A stretch of DNA of 64,000 nt from Streptomyces sp. AM 2-1-1. GTDB lineage: Bacteria > Actinomycetota > Actinomycetes > Streptomycetales > Streptomycetaceae. The translations under genes were made by a program, and so were the position numbers. The stretch is taken from contig NZ_CP119147.1 of NCBI RefSeq assembly GCF_029167645.1, forward strand, positions 4,916,501 through 4,980,500, read 5' to 3'. Under the pieces are notes generated by a model. That model saw only the letters and a program-made list of their open reading frames with translations, ran no database searches and was not told the origin of the DNA. This document shows, piece after piece, positions 1-8,405 of this stretch. Position 1 is the first letter of the stretch; each line of letters opens with the position of its first letter.

Positions 1-144
1 AGCGAGGAGCGCGTCTTCTACGCGCTGGAGCGCCTGTGGAAGGACTGCCCCGAGATCGCGCTCCCCGAGGACGCCGTGAAGACCCTCGGCAAGGCCGAGG
101 AGCACGCCCGGCTCAACGGCACCGCGGAAGGTGACGCGAGCTGA
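1..144 (+). CDS. rsfS: Ribosome silencing factor RsfS, 3' end only
   Basis: The last 47 codons of a gene that starts before the window. The family binds ribosomal protein L14 and blocks joining of the ribosomal subunits when nutrients are low. What can be seen is the C-terminal part, with the recognisable stretch EERVFYALERLWKDCPEI followed by a helical tail. The TGA stop at 142-144 overlaps the apparent CTG start of the next gene, so the two are likely translationally coupled. The assignment rests on recognition of this C-terminal motif and on the histidine-phosphatase neighbour that commonly follows rsfS in Streptomyces; the catalytic or L14-binding part cannot be checked here. Confidence 0.8.
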   Translation, partial: SEERVFYALERLWKDCPEIALPEDAVKTLGKAEEHARLNGTAEGDAS

Positions 145-794
145 ACGGCAACGGCAGCGGTCGGGGCCGCCGAGTAGTCCTCTGGCGGCACGGCCAGACG
201 GCGTGGAACCTGGAGCGCCGCTTCCAGGGCTCCACCGACATCGAGTTGACCGAGACGGGAATCGGGCAGGCCCGCCGGGCCGCCCGCCTTCTCGTGTCCC
301 TCAAGCCCGACGCCGTCGTCGCCTCCGATCTGCGGCGTGCGGCGGCCACGGCCGCCGAGCTGTCCGCCGTGACGGGCCTCACGGTCACCCACGACGCGGG
401 ACTGCGCGAGACCTACGCCGGAGCATGGCAAGGGCTCACGCACGACGAGATCATCAGCCGGTACGGCGACCAGTACGCCGCCTGGAAGCGGGGCGAACCC
501 GTGCGCCGCGGTGGCGGCGAGCTGGAGACCGAGGTGGCCGACCGCGCCGCCCCGGTCGTGCTGGAGCACGCCGACAGGCTCCCGGACGGCGGCACGCTCG
601 TCGTGGTCAGCCACGGGGGCACCATCCGGACGACGATCGGCCGGCTGCTCGGACTGGAGTCCCACCACTGGGAGGGCCTCGGCGGACTCAGCAACTGCTG
701 CTGGTCGGTCCTGGGGGAGGGCGCGCGCGGCTGGCGCCTGCTGGAGCACAACGCCGGAACCCTGCCCGAACCGGTGCTGGGCGACGACACCTGA
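141..794 (+). CDS. Histidine phosphatase (phosphoglycerate mutase-like), CTG start
   Basis: A 217-residue cytoplasmic phosphatase of the histidine phosphatase superfamily; the substrate is unknown. The catalytic signature LWRHGQT lies at about residues 14-20, and the second histidine is in VVSHGG near residue 156. The frame has a stop at 132-134 and no ATG or GTG before the RHG motif. The first TTG (246) would delete the active site. The only usable start is CTG at 141-143, preceded by GGAAGG at 126-131 with 9 nt spacing. It overlaps the rsfS stop (CTGA). It could also be an ATG/GTG gene altered by a base error, but the strong ribosome-binding site argues for real use of CTG. Confidence 0.85.
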   Translation: MNGNGSGRGRRVVLWRHGQTAWNLERRFQGSTDIELTETGIGQARRAARLLVSLKPDAVVASDLRRAAATAAELSAVTGLTVTHDAGLRETYAGAWQGLTHDEIISRYGDQYAAWKRGEPVRRGGGELETEVADRAAPVVLEHADRLPDGGTLVVVSHGGTIRTTIGRLLGLESHHWEGLGGLSNCCWSVLGEGARGWRLLEHNAGTLPEPVLGDDT

Positions 795-847
795 GAGGCC
801 GCCCGGCGTCCCGGAGAACGCATCCGGGAGGGCGGCACCGGCCGGAT

Positions 848-877
848 TTCACTTTCCGGCTGGTCACAGGCTAGAGT
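848..877 (+). promoter_or_regulatory. Candidate promoter of first tRNA-Ala
   Basis: TTCACT at 848-853, an 18-nt spacer and TAGAGT at 872-877. The -10 fits the TAGRRT form of Streptomyces housekeeping promoters. Transcription would start about 60 nt before the tRNA. The -35 matches only 4 of 6 positions of TTGACA. Confidence 0.45.
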
Positions 878-941
878 TCTTCTTGTTCGCAGCGCGGAAA
901 ACACCGGAACGGTGGAGAAGCGGAGCAGGACGGCGAACAGC

Positions 942-1014
942 GGGGCTATAGCTCAGTTGGTAGAGCGCCTGCATGGCATGCAGGAGGTCAGGAGTTCAAT
1001 TCTCCTTAGCTCCA
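942..1014 (+). tRNA. tRNA-Ala (anticodon GGC), copy 1
   Basis: A 73-nt cloverleaf: acceptor GGGGCTA/TAGCTCC, D stem GCTC/GAGC, anticodon stem CCTGC/GCAGG with loop ATGGCAT (anticodon GGC, reads GCC/GCU), T stem AGGAG/CTCCT with TTCAATT loop, discriminator A. The 3' CCA is not encoded. It is identical to the copy at 1831-1903 and is followed 11 nt later by a strong hairpin. Confidence 0.97.
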
Positions 1015-1025
1015 CAGAAGATCCA

Positions 1026-1059
1026 AGAAGATCCCGTCCCCCTGGGGGCGGGATCTTCT
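1026..1059 (+). terminator. Hairpin terminator after tRNA-Ala copy 1
   Basis: AGAAGATCCCG (1026-1036) pairs perfectly with CGGGATCTTCT (1049-1059), and the C-rich and G-rich bases between extend the stem. It starts 11 nt after the tRNA. There is no T-run, as usual for this organism type. Confidence 0.8.
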
Positions 1060-1469
1060 GCGTGTCGGCCCCACGTCGGCGCTCGCTCCGGTGTGCGAAC
1101 CGCGGGCGACGGAGGCGGGCTCCGCCGCCCCACGCCCGGGCCCTCGCGCTGACGCGGCGTCAGTCGTCCGTCGGACGTGGTTCGGCGAGCCGCCCCTCTT
1201 GCGGCGGCATGGCAGAATCGGAGCGCCGGAGGGGGCGACGGACCGATCGGGAGGGAGCACGATGCCTGCGAGCCGCGTGCGGATCCCCGGTCCGCCCTGG
1301 GTGTCCGACGTCCCAGCTCCGCGCGCACGTCCCGTAGTTACCGTGATTCCCGAACACAGGTCCGGTCCCGGCTGCCCGTCCCGCGGTTCCTCCCAGGTGG
1401 CACACGCCCCGGGGTGCAGGGGAATCCGTCGCGCACGCACGGCCAGCGGCCACAGCTGGAGCTGACTGC
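1060..1469. other. 410-nt region without a supported gene
   Basis: Open frames exist on both strands, as expected from the GC content, but none has family motifs or a convincing ribosome-binding site. It probably carries the promoter of the small zinc protein at 1470. I see no repeat or RNA structure here that I can support. Confidence 0.4.
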
Positions 1470-1703
1470 ATGGGTGCGCACAGGCGGAAATGCGACTGGT
1501 GCGGCAGCGGTACGCCCATCGTCAGGGACATGGATCCGATCAACGCGGACTACCAGTACTGGTGCGAGGAGTGCGCGCGGGCGCTGATCATAAAAGGCGA
1601 CCCCATCGAGACGTACCGCGAGTTGGAGGGGGAGCCGATCTACGGGCGGCTCCTGGAAGAACACTGCACCCTCAAGCGGTTCTACTCCTTCGCCACGGCG
1701 TGA
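1470..1703 (+). CDS. Small zinc-ribbon protein, conserved in Streptomyces, function unknown
   Basis: A 77-residue protein with two cysteine pairs, CDWC at residues 8-11 and CEEC at residues 32-35, which together form a likely four-cysteine zinc ribbon. It has no signal peptide or membrane segment, so it should be cytoplasmic. The ATG at 1470 has GGAG about 9 nt upstream. It lies alone between the two tRNA-Ala genes and is separated from both by terminator hairpins or promoters. Its function is not known to me; a nucleic-acid-binding or structural role is only a guess from the zinc ribbon. Confidence 0.8.
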   Translation: MGAHRRKCDWCGSGTPIVRDMDPINADYQYWCEECARALIIKGDPIETYRELEGEPIYGRLLEEHCTLKRFYSFATA

Positions 1704-1760
1704 AGACCGGGAGCGCGAAGCGGGAGGATCCGGGTCATGGCGGTCCGGTCCGGAATGGAT

Positions 1761-1790
1761 TTGGGGACCACCGGGAAGGCCGTGTAATGT
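1761..1790 (+). promoter_or_regulatory. Candidate promoter of second tRNA-Ala
   Basis: TTGGGG at 1761-1766, an 18-nt spacer and TAATGT at 1785-1790, placed 40 nt before the tRNA. The -10 is good; the -35 keeps only TTG. Confidence 0.4.
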
Positions 1791-1830
1791 TCTCGATGTC
1801 GCCAAGGGAAACCGGACGGCGGCGCAACAC

Positions 1831-1903
1831 GGGGCTATAGCTCAGTTGGTAGAGCGCCTGCATGGCATGCAGGAGGTCAGGAGTTCAATTCTCCTTAGCT
1901 CCA
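1831..1903 (+). tRNA. tRNA-Ala (anticodon GGC), copy 2
   Basis: Identical over all 73 nt to the copy at 942-1014, with the same anticodon GGC and no encoded CCA. The flanking sequence differs completely: its own promoter, a different downstream hairpin. The two therefore look like separately transcribed duplicate genes, not an operon. Confidence 0.97.
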
Positions 1904-1914
1904 CGGTGAAGAAG

Positions 1915-1947
1915 AAGGCGGATCATCCGAATCGGATGGTCCGCCTT
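1915..1947 (+). terminator. Hairpin terminator after tRNA-Ala copy 2
   Basis: AAGGCGGATCATCCGA (1915-1930) pairs with the following bases up to 1947, with one T-G wobble. It starts 11 nt after the tRNA, the same distance as for copy 1, but the sequence is unrelated. A weak pyrimidine tract follows. Confidence 0.8.
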
Positions 1948-2038
1948 CCTCGTTCTCCACCCCTTCCCCGCTCGCGGGGGCCGTCCGGGGAGCGGTCGCT
2001 CCCCGAGTCGCTCCGGCTCCGTGCGGTACCCTGACGCC

Positions 2039-2077
2039 ATGCGTGCCGTACGCCTTCTGCTTAGCGAGCCGCGCTGA
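2039..2077 (+). CDS. leuS leader peptide (MRAVRLLLSEPR)
   Basis: A 12-codon reading frame with three consecutive leucine codons, CTT CTG CTT at 2054-2062, placed before a terminator and leuS. This is the layout of ribosome-mediated attenuation: shortage of charged leucyl-tRNA would stall the ribosome on these codons and change the RNA fold. A -10-like TACCCT (2027-2032) ends 6 nt before the ATG, so the mRNA is probably leaderless. Bases 2068-2077, which cover the end and stop of the peptide, can pair over 10 bp with 2111-2120. Such leaders are known for actinobacterial amino-acid genes; its use here is inferred. Confidence 0.8.
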   Translation: MRAVRLLLSEPR

Positions 2078-2121
2078 TCACTCCCGACCGGTGAGAACGC
2101 CTGGTCGGACTCGGCGCGGCG

Positions 2122-2146
2122 TCCCCTCCTGTGCGAGGGGATTTTT
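2122..2146 (+). terminator. Attenuator terminator upstream of leuS
   Basis: TCCCCTC (2122-2128), a 6-nt loop, GAGGGGA (2135-2141) and a T5 tract (2142-2146). A true T-run is rare in this window and marks this as an intrinsic terminator. It lies 44 nt after the leader peptide stop and 72 nt before the leuS start, directly downstream of the alternative pairing segment 2111-2120. Confidence 0.8.
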
Positions 2147-2217
2147 CGTTTCCACAGACGCGCGTCCTTCGACGTGGGCGACGCCGGCAGATGACGATCG
2201 ATGGAGCTTTGAGGATC

Positions 2218-5089
<2,872 letters not shown>

Positions 5090-5091
<2 letters not shown>

Positions 5092-5200
5092 GGCGCCCGG
5101 GGGTCATTGTCCCCATGTAGGGCGCTCGGGGTCGTCGTCCCGGTGCGAGTTCTGAGGCACCCGGGGCCATCGTCCCCGTGCGAGGCACCCGGGGCCCCGG
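5090..5200 (+). repeat. Degenerate tandem repeat of about 28-34 bp after leuS
   Basis: Four imperfect units begin near 5090, 5119, 5153 and 5181. They share the pattern GAGGC(G/A)CCCGGGG followed by a variable part and TCGTCCCCGTGC. The first unit starts on the leuS stop codon. Function is unknown; each unit can fold on itself. Confidence 0.55.
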
Positions 5201-5329
5201 ACCGGCGGCTCGGTGCGGGCGCCGGTCCCTGGGCACCGGGCGCGGGCTCCGGGTGAGCCGCTGTCCCTGGCCGCGGTTCCCGGTTCCGGGGCGACCGGCC
5301 CCGGGACCGGTGCCAGGGCTTTCCCCTAC

Positions 5330-5370
5330 GGGCAGGTTGGGGGTTCCGACGGAACCCTCGGCCTGCCCGT
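5330..5370 (+). terminator. Two-part hairpin between leuS and the next gene
   Basis: CGGGCAGG (5330-5337) pairs with CCTGCCCG (5363-5370), and inside it GGGTTCC (5342-5348) pairs with GGAACCC (5352-5358). It sits 240 nt after leuS. The rest of the 365-nt gap 5092-5456 holds the degenerate repeats and a possible -10 TACCGT at 5378-5383 for the following gene. Confidence 0.5.
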
Positions 5371-5456
5371 TGCGTTTACCGTGGAGAGGGCGGCCGTCAC
5401 CGGCTGCCCGCCGAGCCATCCCGACCCGATCGACCGCCGACTGCCGAGGGGCGCTC

Positions 5457-6206
5457 ATGGAGACCTTGCTTCTGATCCTGACGCTGCTCTTCGTCGTGTT
5501 CGCCGCCCTCGGCGTGTACGTCGGGGTCAAAGCCGTCAAGGCCGCCAAGCGGGGGGTCGACAGGACCCTCACGCAAGCCCGCCGGACGGTCGAGGAGACC
5601 GCGCTGCGGGCGAAGAGCTACGGCCAACCCGGGGTGGCGGGCGAGTTGGCGCAGTTGCGGCTCTCCCTGCGCACCGCGATGCGCGCCACCCAGGAGGCAC
5701 TCGGGACCGACGCGGCCCAGGACGCCTCGCTCTCGGAGTCCCTGGCGCTCTTCCAGCGCCTCAGCGCGCACGGCCGGGAGCTGGACGACGAGCTGAGGCG
5801 GCTGGAGCGCGAGCCCGACCGGGCGACGGTCACCACGCTGATGCCCGCGCTGCGGGACCGGACCGGCCGCATCACGCGCTCGGCCGACTCGCTGCGCTGG
5901 GCGGCCCGGGACCGGGCCAGGCGGTTCGCCGACGAGGACCTGGACACCCTCAACGCGCAGATCGACGTGGAGGCCGGGGCACTGCGGCACTGGACCGTCG
6001 AGGAGCCGGCACCGGGGGCGACGCGGGAGCAGCAGGTGCCGCGGGATCAGCCGTCCCGGGGTTCCCGAGCGCCGGAAGGCGCCGGACCGCGGACGACGGG
6101 AGCCGGCAGGGGACCCGAGGCCGCACAGGAACTGCCGGCGTCCGATCCCCGCGCGTGGACCAGCCCGTCGTGGCAGAAGTCCTCCCGTCCGGAGACGACG
6201 AACTGA
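5457..6206 (+). CDS. Membrane-anchored coiled-coil protein, function unknown
   Basis: A 249-residue protein. Residues 2-22 form one hydrophobic segment (LLLILTLLFVVFAALGVYVG). A basic stretch, VKAAKRG, follows, which suggests an N-outside/C-inside anchor. Residues 40-180 are rich in Ala, Arg, Glu and Leu with heptad character (likely coiled coil). The last 70 residues are Pro/Gly/Arg-rich and probably disordered. ATG 5457 has GAGGGG about 6 nt upstream. I do not recognise a catalytic family. It lies between leuS and the DegV gene in the same direction, with its own probable promoter. Confidence 0.75.
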   Translation: METLLLILTLLFVVFAALGVYVGVKAVKAAKRGVDRTLTQARRTVEETALRAKSYGQPGVAGELAQLRLSLRTAMRATQEALGTDAAQDASLSESLALFQRLSAHGRELDDELRRLEREPDRATVTTLMPALRDRTGRITRSADSLRWAARDRARRFADEDLDTLNAQIDVEAGALRHWTVEEPAPGATREQQVPRDQPSRGSRAPEGAGPRTTGAGRGPEAAQELPASDPRAWTSPSWQKSSRPETTN

Positions 6207-6346
6207 GATCCGGGCGGCGGTCGTTCTTCCCCGACGCGTCCGGTGCGGGCGGCGGAGTGGCAGGATGCGTCCCGCACCGCCCGTAAAAGGGCAGCGGCCC
6301 GGGGTCGGGCTGCCGCGCCCGCGCACCGGAAGGTAATCTCCGGCTC

Positions 6347-7192
6347 ATGTCCCGCCATGTCGCGATCGTCACCGATTCAACGGCCTACTTGCCTCCCCGG
6401 ACGATGGAACGGCACGGCATCACCGCGGTGCCGCTGACCGTCGTCCTCGGCGACCAGGCGCTGGAGGAGGGTACGGAGATCTCCGCCCGCTCGCTCGCGG
6501 TGGCCCTCCAGAAGCGCCGCTCGGTGACCACCTCCCGGCCCAGCCCCGAGGTCTTCGCCGAGACCTACCGTGCCGCGGCCGCGGCGGGCGCGACGGGAGT
6601 CGTCTCCCTGCACCTGTCGGCGGAGTTCTCCGGGACCTACGACGCCGCTCTGCTGGCGGCGAAGGAGGCCCCGGTGCCGGTGCGCGTGGTGGACACCGGG
6701 ATGGTCGCCATGGCCCTCGGCTTCTGCGCGCTGGCGGCAGCCGAGGCCGCGGAGGCGGGCGGGGACGTGGACGACGCGGTACGGGCCGCCGAGCGGCGGG
6801 CGGCCGCCACCTCCGCCTACTTCTACGTGGACACCCTCGACTACCTCCGCCGGGGCGGCAGGATCGGCGCGGCCCAGGCCCTGTTCGGCTCCGCGCTCGC
6901 GGTGAAGCCGCTGCTCCAGCTCGATGACGGCCGGATCGAGTTGCTGGAGAAGGTACGGACGGCCTCCCGGGCCATCGCCCGGCTGGAGGAGATCGTCGCT
7001 GAACGCGCCGGTACGGGTGCGGTGGACATCGCGGTACACCACCTCGCGGCCCCGGACCGGGCCGAGCGGCTGGCGGAGCGCCTGCGGCAGCGGGTGCCGG
7101 GCCTCGTCGACCTGCACGTCAGCGAGGTAGGTGCGGTCATCGGAGCCCACACGGGGCCGGGCCTGCTCGCCGCGGTGATCTCGCTGCGGTGA
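6347..7192 (+). CDS. DegV family fatty-acid-binding protein
   Basis: A 281-residue cytoplasmic protein of the DegV family. Members bind a fatty acid between two domains and, in bacteria with FakA, serve as the fatty-acid-presenting subunit FakB. No FakA is visible here. The N-terminal VAIVTDSTAYLP (residues 5-16), the TSRPSPEVF loop near residues 62-70, and GRIGAAQALFGSALAVKPLL near 172-190 are typical. ATG 6347 is supported by TAATCT at 6334-6339, 7 nt before it, which suggests a leaderless mRNA. The substrate and pathway in this organism are not shown by the sequence. Confidence 0.9.
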   Translation: MSRHVAIVTDSTAYLPPRTMERHGITAVPLTVVLGDQALEEGTEISARSLAVALQKRRSVTTSRPSPEVFAETYRAAAAAGATGVVSLHLSAEFSGTYDAALLAAKEAPVPVRVVDTGMVAMALGFCALAAAEAAEAGGDVDDAVRAAERRAAATSAYFYVDTLDYLRRGGRIGAAQALFGSALAVKPLLQLDDGRIELLEKVRTASRAIARLEEIVAERAGTGAVDIAVHHLAAPDRAERLAERLRQRVPGLVDLHVSEVGAVIGAHTGPGLLAAVISLR

Positions 7193-7269
7193 TCTCGGCG
7201 CGGTGAGCCGGGGCGCGGGCGCATCTCCTCCGCTCCGTCCCCGCTCTCGCTCCCTGAAGGGTGACGGAG

Positions 7270-7296
7270 TTATCCACAATCGGGGGGTTGTCCACG
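7270..7296 (+). promoter_or_regulatory. Pair of DnaA boxes upstream of comEA
   Basis: TTATCCACA (7270-7278) is a perfect DnaA-box consensus; TTGTCCACG (7288-7296) differs from the Streptomyces form TTGTCCACA at one base. They point the same way, 18 bp apart, 53-79 bp before the comEA start. This is not the origin, as there is no dnaA/dnaN and only two boxes are present. Regulation of the competence genes by DnaA is an inference. Confidence 0.6.
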
Positions 7297-7348
7297 GAAA
7301 TCGGGGCTGCTCAGCAGGTTCGCGCTCAGCTGCCTAACGTCCTGAGGC

Positions 7349-8405
7349 ATGACTCCTCCTTCGGTTCACCCGCGTCCCTCCTCGTCCGCTCCGGTGCTCG
7401 ACCGCCCGGCCCTTCCCGCCGCCGACCCGTCGTGGGCCGTCCCCGCTTCGGCCGTTCCCGCCTCCGCGGGCTCCGGTTGTCGCCCCGACGCACCCGCCGC
7501 CATGGGCGTCCCCGGTGCACGCGCGGGACGGCGGGCGAGGGGGCGGCCGACCGAGGCGGTGGAGGCGGCGGCGCGCCGCCGGGCCGAAGCACTCCTGGGC
7601 GACGGGGAGCCCGCGCCCGCCGAGGTCGGGCCCGTCCCCGGTGGCGATGCTGTCCCTCCGGAGCGGGTGGAGAGGCCCGGTGCGTCGGCCCTGCGTGAGC
7701 GCTTACCCCTCTGGTTCCAGCTCCGTTGCGGCCTCGAACCGAAGACGACCGCCGTACTCGGTGTCGTGCTGGCCGGCCTCGCGGTCCTGGCCGGGGCGCA
7801 CTTCTGGTCGGCCGGACCGGAGGACGTGCACGTCCCCGAAGCGGTGCGGGTCGCGGCCGGGACGTCCGCCGTGCCGCGTACGGAGAACGTCCGCGCCGAG
7901 TTCGCGGCGTCACCGGCCGCACCGCGTCCGGCGTCCCCGACCGCCCCGGGCGCGATGACGGCCGATCAGATCCTGGTCGACGTGAACGGCAAGGTGCGGC
8001 GGCCCGGTGTCCAGCACCTGCGGGCCGGGGCCCGGGTCGCCGACGCGCTGGACGCCGCCGGGGGAGTGCTCACGGGGACGGACGTCACCGGTCTCAACCG
8101 GGCCAGGGTCCTCACGGACGGCGAGCAGGTGCTGGTCGGCCTCCCCCCCGGCCGGGCCGCCCCCGGACGGGGCCGGAGCGTCCGGTGCGGGCGCCGGCCC
8201 GGTCGCGCCGACCGGGCCCCTGAGCCTCAGCACGGCCACCGCCGAGCAACTGGAGACGCTGCCCGGGGTCGGGCCGGTCCTCGCCCAGCACATCGTCGAC
8301 TACCGCGTCGAGCACGGAGGGTACGGCTCGGTGGACGAGCTGCGCGAGGTCACGGGCATCGGCGACCGGCGCTTCGACGACCTCCAGCCCCTGGTACGGC
8401 CATGA
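7349..8405 (+). CDS. comEA: ComEA-like DNA-binding protein, frameshifted in a C7 tract
   Basis: ComEA is a membrane-anchored DNA receptor of competence systems. Three parts are visible. A basic, Ala/Arg-rich cytoplasmic head comes first, then one membrane segment (about residues 131-151), then an SLBB domain (ILVDVNGKVRRPGVQHLRAGA). After VLVGLPP the frame is lost. The C-terminal helix-hairpin-helix domain (LETLPGVGPVLAQHIVDYR) continues in another frame to a TGA at 8403-8405. One surplus C in the run 8143-8149 explains this; with six Cs the product is 351 residues. Codon 119 (7703-7705) is TTA. The start is uncertain: GAGG is only 2 nt from ATG 7349, and ATG 7502 is an alternative. Confidence 0.8.

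Noticed and set aside
246..794. Histidine phosphatase starting at TTG 246
   Set aside because: This start removes the catalytic RHG motif; CTG 141 is preferred.
1060..1469. Small open frames between the first tRNA-Ala and the zinc-ribbon gene
   Set aside because: No conserved motif and no good ribosome-binding site.
2078..2217. T-box riboswitch for leuS
   Set aside because: No stem I or T-box antiterminator consensus is seen; the leucine leader peptide explains the region better.
7270..7296. A replication origin
   Set aside because: Only two DnaA boxes; no dnaA, dnaN or box cluster.
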